Positions 1 to 6,330 of a stretch of DNA of 9,700 bases are shown piece by piece. The translations under genes were made by a program, and so were the position numbers. Location: assembly GCA_900545305.1 (NCBI GenBank), contig UQYD01000054.1, positions 1 to 9,700 of the forward strand, written 5' to 3'. Source of the stretch: an uncultured Eubacterium sp. (GTDB taxonomy: Bacteria > Bacillota > Clostridia > Lachnospirales > CAG-274). The notes under the pieces are model-generated. The model had not been told where the DNA came from and searched no databases. It saw nothing but the letters and a program-made list of their open reading frames with translations. Numbering within the stretch: position 1 is the stretch's first letter; the number at the start of each line of letters is the position of its first letter.

Positions 1-1383
1 ATTCATATCGTGCTGATACTGACCTACACCAATAGCCTTTGGTTCTATTTTTACAAGCTCGGCAAGAGGGTCCTGTAATCTTCTGGCAAGTGAAATAGCA
101 CTTCTTATAGATACATCTAAATCAGGAAATTCCTCTGTTGCAAGTTTAGACGCAGAATATACTGACGCACCGGCTTCATTTACCATAATATACTGTAAAT
201 TGAGATTAAGTTCTTTCATAAGCTCAACAGCAAAAAGTTCTGTTTCTCTTGATGCAGTACCGTTACCAATGGCAATAATATTTACACCATTTTTCTTAAT
301 CATATCAGACAATATTTTCTTAGCCTGTGCCACTTTATTTACTGGTGGAACTGGATAAACTACTGCGTGGTCAAGAACCTTGCCTGTGCCGTCAACTACT
401 GCCACCTTGCAACCATTTCTGAAACCTGGGTCAAGAGCAAGTACAACCATATCCTTAATAGGTGGCTGAAGTAAAAGCTGTTTAAGGTTAGCACCAAATA
501 CCTTTATTGCCCCTTCTTCTGCCTTTTCTGTTAAATCATTTCTTATTTCTCTTTCAATAGCCGGTGCAATAAGTCGCTTGTAACTATCGGCAATAGTTTC
601 CTTTAAAATTTCATCTGTAAATTTATTGCCTACAATAATTTTACTTTCCAATTTCTTTAAAATATCTTCAACAGGTGCTTCCAACTTTACAGAAAGGACT
701 TTTTCCTTTTCACCTCTGTTAATAGCAAGTATTCTATGTCCTGGAATTTTAGAAACTGGTTCACTATAGTCATAATACATTTCAAAAACTGACTCTGTTT
801 CACTATCGCCCTTTGTAACTATTGTAGCCTTTTCAAAAGTCATTTTTCTGATAAAAGCTCTGTATTCTGCTTCATCAGAAATTCTTTCAGCAATAATATC
901 CATAGCTCCGGCAATAGCATCATCAGCAGTTTCAACACCCTTTTCAGCATCTACATAGTTTACTGCCTCGTCAACAATCGGCTTATTAACCTGTTGCATA
1001 CGAATAAGTGTAGCTAAAGGTTCAAGACCCTTTTCAACAGCTATAGTAGCTCTAGTTCTTCTCTTTGGTCTGAAAGGTCTGTAAATATCGTCAATTTCTG
1101 TAACTGTAGTAGCATTGTCCAAAGCCTTTGCTATTTCGTCAGTCATTTTTTCCTGTTCTATAATAGAATTTTTAACAGACTCTCTTTTTTCTTCTAAATT
1201 TCTAAGATAAACAAGTCTTTCAGAAAGATTTCTAAGTGTTTCATCATCAAGTGAACCTGTCATTTCCTTTCTGTATCTTGCAATAAAGGGAATAGTATTC
1301 CCCTCGTCTATTAATGAAACAGTATTTTCTACCTGAAAAGGCTTTAACTTAAATTCCTGTTCCAATGTTTTTAAAATATCCAT
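1..1383 (-). CDS. tex: Tex-family RNA-binding transcription accessory protein (partial, C-terminus beyond left edge)
   Basis: The frame is open from the ATG at 1383 to the window edge and gives the first 461 residues of a protein that is normally about 700-780 aa. Residues 1-200 match the helical Tex N-terminal region (MDILKTLEQEF; IPFIARYRKEMTGSLDDETL at 31-50; DDIYRPFRPKRRTRA at 98-112). A YqgF/RNase H-like domain starts near 311 (VVLALDPGFRNGCKVAVVD at 313-331; AIGNGTASRE at 371-380). The helix-hairpin-helix entry motif IGVGQYQHDM lies at 451-460, and the S1 RNA-binding domain should follow off the edge. Tex proteins bind nucleic acid and associate with transcription; their exact role is not settled. 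AGAGGT about 5 nt upstream supports the start. The gene begins 11 nt after the stop of the phosphodiesterase gene, so it is probably the third gene of that operon. No frame disruption is visible. Confidence 0.95.
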   Translation of the reverse strand, partial: MDILKTLEQEFKLKPFQVENTVSLIDEGNTIPFIARYRKEMTGSLDDETLRNLSERLVYLRNLEEKRESVKNSIIEQEKMTDEIAKALDNATTVTEIDDIYRPFRPKRRTRATIAVEKGLEPLATLIRMQQVNKPIVDEAVNYVDAEKGVETADDAIAGAMDIIAERISDEAEYRAFIRKMTFEKATIVTKGDSETESVFEMYYDYSEPVSKIPGHRILAINRGEKEKVLSVKLEAPVEDILKKLESKIIVGNKFTDEILKETIADSYKRLIAPAIEREIRNDLTEKAEEGAIKVFGANLKQLLLQPPIKDMVVLALDPGFRNGCKVAVVDGTGKVLDHAVVYPVPPVNKVAQAKKILSDMIKKNGVNIIAIGNGTASRETELFAVELMKELNLNLQYIMVNEAGASVYSASKLATEEFPDLDVSIRSAISLARRLQDPLAELVKIEPKAIGVGQYQHDMN

Positions 1384-1394
1384 TTTCTACCTCT

Positions 1395-1883
1395 TTAATC
1401 TTCTTTATATTCTACTAATGACGGTGTAATGATACCATTTTCAATTTTTATAATACCGTAACTAGGCTTACTTCCACCTCTAGGCTGTGTAAGACTTCCC
1501 GGATTCATAGCATATACATTGTGAATTTGTTCCAAATATGGAATGTGAGTGTGACCAAACAAGGCAACATCAGCACCTAGCTCCATAGCCTTGTAAACAA
1601 GTTTAGTAGTATCATAGTATACACTAAAAAGATGTCCATGGGTGATAAATATTTTTTTACCCTCAAATTCCAATATATTCATTGGTGGAACATTAGTACC
1701 ATAGTCACAGTTGCCACAGATGTTGTATACCGGAAGTTGGCTGTACAATTTTCTCAATTTGTCAGCATCTTCCACTATATCGCCTAAATGTATAATACCG
1801 TCAATTAAATCTTTTATTTCATTTACAACTTTACACACTTTTGATATATCGCCATGTGTATCACTTATAACTAGCAATCTCAT
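1395..1883 (-). CDS. yfcE: YfcE/MJ0936-family metallophosphoesterase
   Basis: The 162-aa product is a complete small calcineurin-like metallophosphoesterase, full length for the YfcE group. Metal-ligand motifs are present in order: SDTHGD at 7-12 (Asp8, His10), HLGD at 32-35 (Asp35), GNCD at 57-60 (Asn58), THGH at 81-84 and GHTH at 110-113, followed by the family motif MNPGS at 126-130. There is no signal peptide or membrane segment, so it should be cytosolic. Family members are divalent-metal phosphodiesterases active on model substrates such as bis-pNPP; the physiological substrate is uncertain. The ATG overlaps the rdgB stop as ATGA, and AAAGGA lies about 9 nt upstream inside the end of rdgB, which suggests translational coupling. 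Pairing with rdgB is common in Firmicutes. Confidence 0.93.
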   Translation of the reverse strand: MRLLVISDTHGDISKVCKVVNEIKDLIDGIIHLGDIVEDADKLRKLYSQLPVYNICGNCDYGTNVPPMNILEFEGKKIFITHGHLFSVYYDTTKLVYKAMELGADVALFGHTHIPYLEQIHNVYAMNPGSLTQPRGGSKPSYGIIKIENGIITPSLVEYKED

Positions 1884-2473
1884 AAATTCATATCCTTTAG
1901 TTTATTAGCCATTTTAACAAGTGCTTTACCTCTGTGACTGATTTTGTTCTTTTCTTCCATAGAAAGCTGTGCTGTAGTCTTTTTTAATTCCGGCACATAA
2001 AATATTGGGTCATAGCCAAAGCCATTATCTCCGGCACTTTCATAGCCTATTATACCTTCAATAGTATCTCTTACAACAACAGTATCTCTGTCTGGAAAAG
2101 CCACTGCTATAGAGCATACAAAACGAGCTGTTCTCTTTTCTTCCGGAACACCTTCAAGCATTTCCAATATTTTAGCATTTTTAATATCATATGATGTATC
2201 GTGACCTAAAAATCTGGCAGAAAGCACACCGGGTTTCTTGTCTAAGTAGTCTATTTCTAAACCTGAATCATCAGCCATAACAGGTTTGCCACATATTTTG
2301 CATATAGCTTCTGCCTTAATAGTTGCATTTTCTTCAAATGTAGTTCCGTTTTCTTCTACATCAACATCAATGCCTATATCTTCCATAGAAAGAACTTCGT
2401 AATCATTGCCTAATACAGCCTTAACCTCTACAAGTTTATTTTTATTTTTCGTTGCCAAAATAATCTGTTTCAT
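1880..2473 (-). CDS. rdgB: RdgB/HAM1-family XTP/dITP diphosphatase
   Basis: The 197-aa product is the house-cleaning enzyme that hydrolyses non-canonical purine triphosphates (XTP, dITP, ITP) to monophosphate and pyrophosphate, keeping deaminated bases out of DNA and RNA. Family motifs are intact: LATKNKNKL at 6-14 (phosphate binding), MADDSGLE at 66-73 with Asp68/Asp69, PGVLSAR at 81-87, the substrate-specificity segment GDNGFGYDPIF at 148-158, and SHRGKAL at 179-185. The frame opens at an ATG at 2509, but the ATG at 2473 is preferred. It begins the canonical MKQIILATKN N-terminus, has AGGAG 8 nt upstream, and the upstream ATG would lie only a few bases from the predicted transcription start. 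It is the first gene of the operon and overlaps the next gene by 4 nt. Confidence 0.96.
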   Translation of the reverse strand: MKQIILATKNKNKLVEVKAVLGNDYEVLSMEDIGIDVDVEENGTTFEENATIKAEAICKICGKPVMADDSGLEIDYLDKKPGVLSARFLGHDTSYDIKNAKILEMLEGVPEEKRTARFVCSIAVAFPDRDTVVVRDTIEGIIGYESAGDNGFGYDPIFYVPELKKTTAQLSMEEKNKISHRGKALVKMANKLKDMNL

Positions 2474-2481
2474 ACTTTTCT

Positions 2482-2486
2482 CTCCT
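2482..2486 (-). promoter_or_regulatory. rdgB ribosome binding site that fixes the start
   Basis: AGGAG on the minus strand ends 8 nt before the ATG at 2473. It decides against the longer frame starting at 2509, which would add 12 residues (MVLNEYIIGEKS) absent from the usual RdgB N-terminus. Confidence 0.8.
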
Positions 2487-2517
2487 ATTATATATTCATT
2501 TAAAACCATTGAATAAA

Positions 2518-2546
2518 ATTATATCACAAAAAGTGGAATTTTAAAA
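2518..2546 (-). promoter_or_regulatory. Extended -10 promoter of the rdgB-yfcE-tex operon
   Basis: The minus strand reads TGATATAAT, a perfect TATAAT (2523-2518) with an extended TGn element. The -35 position 17 bp upstream is only TTTTAA, so the extended -10 probably carries recognition. Transcription would begin near 2511, leaving a leader of about 38 nt before the ATG at 2473. Confidence 0.65.
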
Positions 2547-2749
2547 CCAAAAACAATATGAACATAGTATTACCATTCATTAAAATAAATTTTTCAAAAG
2601 CCTTACACTTTTTTCGTTATACTTTACAAAAAAATCAATTCAAAATCAACTTTGTTATTACTATTGTACAAACCAACTTTAATGTAAATGTTCTAAAAAT
2701 TAAAATGCTACATAAATATTACAATTTTATTTTTTTATTCCATAGACTA

Positions 2750-2778
2750 TTGACAATCAAAGGAAATTTGTGTAAAAT
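2750..2778 (+). promoter_or_regulatory. Sigma-A promoter of the first NlpC/P60 gene
   Basis: A perfect -35 TTGACA (2750-2755) is separated by 17 bp from a -10 TAAAAT (2773-2778). The predicted start is near 2785, giving a leader of about 50 nt. The spacer carries GGAAA at the same offset as in the promoter of the second hydrolase gene. Confidence 0.82.
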
Positions 2779-2782
2779 CTAT

Positions 2783-2799
2783 TGTAACAATTATGTAAT
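2783..2799 (+). promoter_or_regulatory. Putative WalR (YycF) box at the start site of the first hydrolase gene
   Basis: TGTAAC, five bases, then TGTAAT matches the published WalR consensus TGTWAH-N5-TGTWAH at every defined position. The box begins 5 nt after the -10 and so covers the predicted +1. In Bacillus subtilis, WalR sites at or downstream of the promoter go with repression and upstream sites with activation, so repression is the first guess. No WalR gene is in the window, so the assignment rests on the motif and on the type of gene it precedes. Confidence 0.6.
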
Positions 2800-2834
2800 A
2801 TTTATTAATTATTTATATAACAGGGGAGAGATAT

Positions 2835-4121
2835 ATGGGATATTTAAAGAGCATATCTAAATTCCTTGTAGCAGGTACGTTGTTCTCGTCTTTATTTGTA
2901 ACAAGTGCTTTTGCTTCAAATTTAGGAAAAGTTACAGGCGATGTTGTGAACTTGCGTTCTTACAACTCTACTGCCGGTCAGTTAGTTTCTGTAACTAAGA
3001 AAAATGATGTATTGACTATCGTTGCTGATGCTAACAACGGTTGGTTCGAAATAACTACAGCTGATAAGAAAAAGGCATTTATTTCTGCTAATTATCTTCA
3101 GATTGTTCAGACAGATGCTACTTGTATTGCCGATGATGTAAATGTTCGTGTTAGTCCATCTACTTCTTCAGAATCTCTTGGCAAGGCTAAGAAAATGCAG
3201 GTACTTGTAACAACTGGTATTACTGGCGATTGGTGTCAGGTAAAGTTCAACGACAAGACAGGCTATATACATAAGCAGTTTATGCAGGGTAGTCTTTTAA
3301 AGTATTTACAGCAGGTAACTGTTTCAGAATCAGCTCCTACAGTTGATACTTCTAACTCAGGTACTGTTACTGAAAATGCTGGACAGGTTGTTGCAGCTAG
3401 TGTAGCCGTTTCAGACCAGAATAAGAGTGCTTATGCTACAGTTAATGCCAAAGCCCTTAATATGAGAGAATCTGCCGGTATGGACGGTAAAGTCATCAAG
3501 TCTTTACCAGAAGGCTACAATCTTAGCATAATTTCTACAACTAAGGATTGGGTTGAAGTTTCTGACGATAATGGTACTAAGGGTTTCGTATCAGCTCAGT
3601 ATATCGACTTTAAGAACGGTACTAAGCCGGCTAACAAAACTGAAAATGCTACTTCATCAATAAAGAATACTGCTTCAGGCACTTCTTCAACAACTTCATC
3701 TTCTAAGTTATCTAACAAGAGAACTTACAATGGCAAGACTATTGATGTAGATGAACTTATTGAATATTCAAAGCAGTTTATCGGTACACCTTACGTATAC
3801 GGTGGTACAGACCTTGAAAACGGTGTTGACTGTTCAGGCTTTGTAATGTCAGTATATAAGAACTTTGGTGTTCAGTTAAACAGAGTGTCAAGAGATATGT
3901 ACTTACAGGGTACAGCAGTTCAGAGAGCAGACCTTGAACCAGGTGATTTGTTATTCTTTAACACTGGTGGTAATTCAGCTATTTCTCACGTTGGTATGTA
4001 CATTGGTAATGACGAATACATTCACTCTACTAATGGTGCCGGTGACGGTGTTGTTATTTCAAGTATGAATGACGGCTACGTAAAGAGAACATACGTTGGT
4101 GCTAGAAGAATTTTAAATTAA
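2835..4121 (+). CDS. Secreted NlpC/P60 peptidoglycan endopeptidase with three SH3-like domains
   Basis: The 428-aa product has a Sec signal peptide (Lys5/Lys9, hydrophobic core, predicted cleavage after SAFA at residue 27). Three bacterial SH3-like wall-binding domains follow at about 29-91, 93-150 and 199-260, each with the NxR or NMR start signature (VNLRS, VNVRVSP, LNMRES). A Ser/Thr-rich linker at about 261-298 leads to a C-terminal NlpC/P60 domain at about 305-428. The catalytic residues are all visible: Cys333 in DCSGF, His385 in SHVGMY and His397 in EYIHS. Such enzymes cut peptide stems of peptidoglycan, often between gamma-D-Glu and the diamino acid; the exact bond here is inferred. 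GGGGAG 6 nt before the ATG supports the start. A single-gene transcript ending at the hairpin at 4137-4170 is likely. A shorter paralogue lies downstream. The family is certain, the cellular role less so. Confidence 0.94.
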   Translation: MGYLKSISKFLVAGTLFSSLFVTSAFASNLGKVTGDVVNLRSYNSTAGQLVSVTKKNDVLTIVADANNGWFEITTADKKKAFISANYLQIVQTDATCIADDVNVRVSPSTSSESLGKAKKMQVLVTTGITGDWCQVKFNDKTGYIHKQFMQGSLLKYLQQVTVSESAPTVDTSNSGTVTENAGQVVAASVAVSDQNKSAYATVNAKALNMRESAGMDGKVIKSLPEGYNLSIISTTKDWVEVSDDNGTKGFVSAQYIDFKNGTKPANKTENATSSIKNTASGTSSTTSSSKLSNKRTYNGKTIDVDELIEYSKQFIGTPYVYGGTDLENGVDCSGFVMSVYKNFGVQLNRVSRDMYLQGTAVQRADLEPGDLLFFNTGGNSAISHVGMYIGNDEYIHSTNGAGDGVVISSMNDGYVKRTYVGARRILN

Positions 4122-4136
4122 TACATAATTATATAG

Positions 4137-4170
4137 AAGAAGATGTGATTTGTGTCACATCTTTTTTTTA
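4137..4170 (+). terminator. Rho-independent terminator of the first hydrolase gene
   Basis: AGATGTGA (4141-4148) pairs with TCACATCT (4155-4162) around a 6-nt loop. Extra A/T pairs lengthen the foot, and a run of eight T (4162-4169) follows. It starts about 16 nt after the stop codon. Confidence 0.88.
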
Positions 4171-4249
4171 TTGATTCCTTACCAAATAGTGTGGTTTTGA
4201 ACTAATACATAAATTTTGGGGAAATGTATAATTGCTTATACACGCCCAT

Positions 4250-4267
4250 TTTTTTGTAAACAAAAAA
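4250..4267. repeat. AT-rich inverted repeat with 8-bp arms
   Basis: TTTTTTGT (4250-4257) and ACAAAAAA (4260-4267) form perfect arms around AA. It could be a protein-binding site or chance in AT-rich DNA; no function is assigned. Confidence 0.35.
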
Positions 4268-4311
4268 TGATGTAGTCATAAATTATATAATCTAAATTTG
4301 GAAGACTAATC

Positions 4312-4327
4312 AGATGGTTTTCCATCT
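4312..4327. repeat. Small perfect hairpin (6-bp stem, 4-nt loop)
   Basis: AGATGG (4312-4317), a TTTT loop and CCATCT (4322-4327) form a perfect stem. No T-run follows on either strand, so it is not a terminator. The role is unknown. Confidence 0.3.
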
Positions 4328-4588
4328 CACAATTTCTACTTTTCACAGTATCCCCACCCTATTTTTATAATTATTTCAAATTTATTAAGCAAATTTAATA
4401 TTTTAGAAAAATATATTACATAAAAAACGCCCTATTTTTATATGTTTTTTCTATCAAATGTTATAAATATCATTATTTTTCATCAATAACCCCCTACATT
4501 TTGGAAATATATTGCACAATTCAGTCTTTAATTGTTACAATTTTATTTTAAAAGTCTTATAAAAAACTTAAATATATAGGCAGAAGTA

Positions 4589-4617
4589 TTGACAAATACC
4601 GGAAAAAGCCTTAGAAT
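4589..4617 (+). promoter_or_regulatory. Sigma-A promoter of the second NlpC/P60 gene
   Basis: A perfect -35 TTGACA (4589-4594), a 17-bp spacer and -10 TAGAAT (4612-4617) place the start near 4624. The layout is the same as in the first hydrolase promoter, including GGAAA at spacer positions 7-11. Confidence 0.82.
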
Positions 4618-4622
4618 ATATT

Positions 4623-4639
4623 CGTAACATTTATGTAAT
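4623..4639 (+). promoter_or_regulatory. Putative WalR (YycF) box at the start site of the second hydrolase gene
   Basis: CGTAAC, five bases, then TGTAAT matches TGTWAH-N5-TGTWAH with one mismatch (C for the first T). It lies 6 nt after the -10, almost the same place as the perfect box of the upstream paralogue. Sequence from GTAACA to GTAATAT is nearly identical between the two leaders. Confidence 0.55.
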
Positions 4640-4663
4640 ATATTTCAGTCAGGAGTAAATTTT

Positions 4664-5431
4664 ATGAAACATTTTAAATTTATAAATAAATTAATTATAT
4701 TAACCCTTGTTGTATCGTCTGTATTTTCTACTGTAGCAAAAGCTGACGAAGTATCAAACAATGACAACACAGCCTTTTTAAACGCAGTATATTCTAAGGG
4801 CGGGCCTGCTAAAAACACAGATGATACATTATACGCCTCTGTAAATGCCAGCGACTACCTTGTATTGCGTACAGACTCAAATGCTCAGGCAAAGGAAATA
4901 ACAAGATTACCTTATGGCTATAATTTAACTGTGTTAGGTGCTGAAAAAGGCTGGGTTGAGGTAAAAAGCGATGACAATATTACAGGATATGTAAACGGAA
5001 AGTATTTGGATTTTCATTTCGGAACAAAGCCTGAAAATAAAGTAACAACTGTTGCTACAAATTCAAAAGCTCAATCTATAGTAGACTACGCACAGAAATA
5101 CATAGGTACGCCTTATTTATGGGGTGGCACAAATTTAAATGTAGGCGTTGACTGTTCAGGTCTTGTATACAGTTCTTACAAAGCCTACGGCATTACCCTT
5201 AATCGTACATCTCAGACAATGTTTAATCAAGGTGTAGCAGTTAAAAAAAGCGACTTACAGACAGGAGATTTAGTATTCTTCAACACTTCTGGTGCTGGTA
5301 TTTCCCACGTTGGTATGTATGTAGGAAATAACAACTTTATTGAAGCTGCAAACAGTGGCGTAAAATTAACAAGTCTTTCTAGTCCCTATGCAGCAAAAAC
5401 ATATGTGGGAGCAAAAAGAATAATATTATAA
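4664..5431 (+). CDS. Secreted NlpC/P60 peptidoglycan endopeptidase with one SH3-like domain
   Basis: The 255-aa product has a Sec signal peptide (KHFKFINK start, hydrophobic core, predicted cleavage after AKA at residue 27). A linker follows, then one SH3-like domain at about 57-118 and an NlpC/P60 domain at about 135-255. Cys164 in DCSGL and His215 in SHVGMY are the catalytic pair. The third position is Glu227 in NFIEAA, where the upstream paralogue has His; a Cys-His-Glu triad is known in mycobacterial RipA, so this is probably active. The SH3 domain matches the third SH3 of the upstream protein, including LPxGYNL, WVEV and the following GTKP linker. The gene therefore looks like a tandem duplicate lacking the first two SH3 domains. 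AGGAG 8 nt upstream supports the start. It is monocistronic, with its own promoter and the terminator at 5444-5479. Confidence 0.94.
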   Translation: MKHFKFINKLIILTLVVSSVFSTVAKADEVSNNDNTAFLNAVYSKGGPAKNTDDTLYASVNASDYLVLRTDSNAQAKEITRLPYGYNLTVLGAEKGWVEVKSDDNITGYVNGKYLDFHFGTKPENKVTTVATNSKAQSIVDYAQKYIGTPYLWGGTNLNVGVDCSGLVYSSYKAYGITLNRTSQTMFNQGVAVKKSDLQTGDLVFFNTSGAGISHVGMYVGNNNFIEAANSGVKLTSLSSPYAAKTYVGAKRIIL

Positions 5432-5443
5432 TCAATATCACAC

Positions 5444-5479
5444 AAAAAAAGATTGAAACATTTCCGTTTCAATCTTTTT
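5444..5479. terminator. Bidirectional terminator between convergent genes
   Basis: GATTGAAAC (5451-5459) pairs with GTTTCAATC (5466-5474) around a 6-nt loop. Seven A precede it and five T follow, so it can end transcription of the hydrolase gene on the plus strand and of the Spo0A-like gene on the minus strand. It starts 12 nt after one stop codon and touches the other. Confidence 0.9.
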
Positions 5480-6241
5480 CTATTCTACCATTATATTCTT
5501 AACATACTCTACTAAAGCATAAACAAACTCACTATTTTTTGGTCGCTTTGTATAAAATTCCTTTGAAAAGCCTAATTTTTCAAAACCGGAATTAAATTTA
5601 TCCTTTTTCCAAGCTACCTCTATAGCATGCCTTATAGCTCTTTCTACCTTATCCGTAGATGTATCAAAACTCATAGCCAATAGTGGATAGAGATTTTTAG
5701 TAATCCCGTCTATAACACTAAAATCAAAAAAGCCTTCTTTGGCAGCAAATTTCAAATATCTGAAACCCTTTACATTAGGAAGTATTCCACAGTCTGTAAG
5801 GACTTTAGATGCCACTTTTTCAATCATAGACCTTTTAACAAATACCTGTGAATCACATTGTTTATCCAGCTTAAATTCGCCCTTCATTAAGGATTGTATA
5901 GTTTCAAATAATTCCTTTAAAATATAAGGCTTTAATGCTACATAATCACCACCGGCTTCAATAGCTTTATCAATAAGAATTTCCGATTCAACACCAGCAA
6001 GAACCACTATTTTTATTTCACAGCCAATACCCCTTATTCTGCTTAAAACATCTTCAATATCATCAAAGCTTAATATCATATCAATTAAAAGCAAATCCTC
6101 TTTACCGGCATTTTTACATTCTTTTATAAGACTTTCTCCAGAGGTAAAATCCGTTGTATTAAGTTCTTCAAAAACGTCTTTAGCATATTCTATAATTATT
6201 CTACTTTCAGACGGATTTTTCAAATATGTAAATAATTTCAT
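5480..6241 (-). CDS. spo0A: Spo0A-type transcription factor with a degenerate receiver domain
   Basis: The 253-aa product is slightly shorter than Spo0A (about 265-275 aa). Residues about 140-253 are a clear Spo0A C-terminal DNA-binding domain: VKGFRYLKFA at 157-166, ITKNLYPLLA at 180-189, the hallmark VERAIRHAIEVAW at 199-211, and KPxNSEF-like RPKNSEF at 233-239. Residues 1-120 fold-match a response-regulator receiver: LLLIDM with candidate phospho-acceptor Asp54, and the conserved lysine Lys104 in LKPY. The acidic pair near residues 8-9 is Lys-Asn and the switch Thr is Ala82 (LAG instead of LTA), so normal Mg-dependent phosphorylation is doubtful. GGAGG 7 nt upstream supports the start. The usual neighbour spoIVB is absent, so this may be a paralogue of the main Spo0A. 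Perfect 0A boxes in its own promoter suggest autoregulation or control by another Spo0A. Confidence 0.88.
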   Translation of the reverse strand: MKLFTYLKNPSESRIIIEYAKDVFEELNTTDFTSGESLIKECKNAGKEDLLLIDMILSFDDIEDVLSRIRGIGCEIKIVVLAGVESEILIDKAIEAGGDYVALKPYILKELFETIQSLMKGEFKLDKQCDSQVFVKRSMIEKVASKVLTDCGILPNVKGFRYLKFAAKEGFFDFSVIDGITKNLYPLLAMSFDTSTDKVERAIRHAIEVAWKKDKFNSGFEKLGFSKEFYTKRPKNSEFVYALVEYVKNIMVE

Positions 6242-6255
6242 GCCCTAACCTCCGT

Positions 6256-6278
6256 CAATAATACTATTAGTATTATTG
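6256..6278. promoter_or_regulatory. Perfect 23-bp palindrome in the Spo0A-like leader (candidate operator)
   Basis: An 11-bp arm CAATAATACTA (6256-6266) and its exact complement (6268-6278) surround a central T. It lies about 13-35 nt after the predicted start and ends 3 nt before the GGAGG. It could be a DNA operator that blocks transcription or an AU-rich RNA hairpin. A related copy lies at 6362-6376. Confidence 0.65.
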
Positions 6279-6297
6279 CACTACTTAATATAGTTAA

Positions 6298-6325
6298 ATT
6301 ATACCATATTTTCGACATATTTCAA
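6298..6325 (-). promoter_or_regulatory. Sigma-A promoter of the Spo0A-like gene
   Basis: On the minus strand TTGAAA (6325-6320) is followed after 16 bp by TATAAT (6303-6298), with an extended TGG just before it. The predicted start is near 6291, giving a leader of about 50 nt. No sigma-H-type sequence was recognised. Confidence 0.75.
6311..6317 (-). promoter_or_regulatory. Spo0A box (TGTCGAA) in the promoter spacer
   Basis: TGTCGAA on the minus strand, flanked by A/T as in strong 0A boxes, lies between -35 and -10, at about -20 to -26. Binding here would be expected to block RNA polymerase. Confidence 0.65.
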
Positions 6326-6330
6326 GACCA

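Larger units (their letters stand above)
2474..2834. other. Divergent intergenic region between rdgB and the first NlpC/P60 gene
   Basis: This 361-bp very AT-rich stretch lies between divergently transcribed genes. It holds the rdgB promoter on the left, and the hydrolase promoter and WalR-like box on the right. Between 2547 and 2749 nothing convincing was seen: no structured leader and no terminator. One open frame there has no ribosome binding site and is treated as spurious. Confidence 0.7.
4122..4663. other. Long AT-rich intergenic region between the two hydrolase genes
   Basis: This 542-bp stretch has no credible gene. It contains the first gene's terminator, an AT-rich inverted repeat (4250-4267), a short hairpin without a T-run (4312-4327), and the promoter and WalR-like box of the second gene at its right end. 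A lone TATAAT at 4227-4232 has no usable -35. From about 4330 to 4585 only low-complexity AT-rich sequence was seen, apart from a single TGTTAC half-site at 4533-4538. Confidence 0.65.

Noticed and set aside
1711..1908. Plus-strand open frame opposite the phosphodiesterase gene
   Set aside because: It is antisense to a well-supported gene, has no family resemblance and no convincing ribosome binding site.
2474..2509. Longer start for RdgB at 2509
   Set aside because: The extension is not part of the family N-terminus, would start almost at the predicted transcription start, and the ATG at 2473 has an ideal AGGAG.
2779..2834. c-di-AMP (ydaO-type) riboswitch, often found before wall hydrolase genes
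   Set aside because: The predicted leader is only about 50 nt with no conserved helices; the second hydrolase leader is also too short.
2558..2860. A 100-codon open frame on the plus strand across the intergenic region into the hydrolase start
   Set aside because: It has no ribosome binding site, overlaps a strong promoter and the start of a clear gene, and its product is a low-complexity translation of AT-rich DNA.
4197..4232. Possible promoter with TATAAT at 4227-4232 and TTGAAC at 4197-4202
   Set aside because: The spacer is 24 bp and no other acceptable -35 is present; no gene follows.
5739..5927. Plus-strand open frame opposite the Spo0A-like gene
   Set aside because: It is antisense to a clear coding region, with no support for expression.
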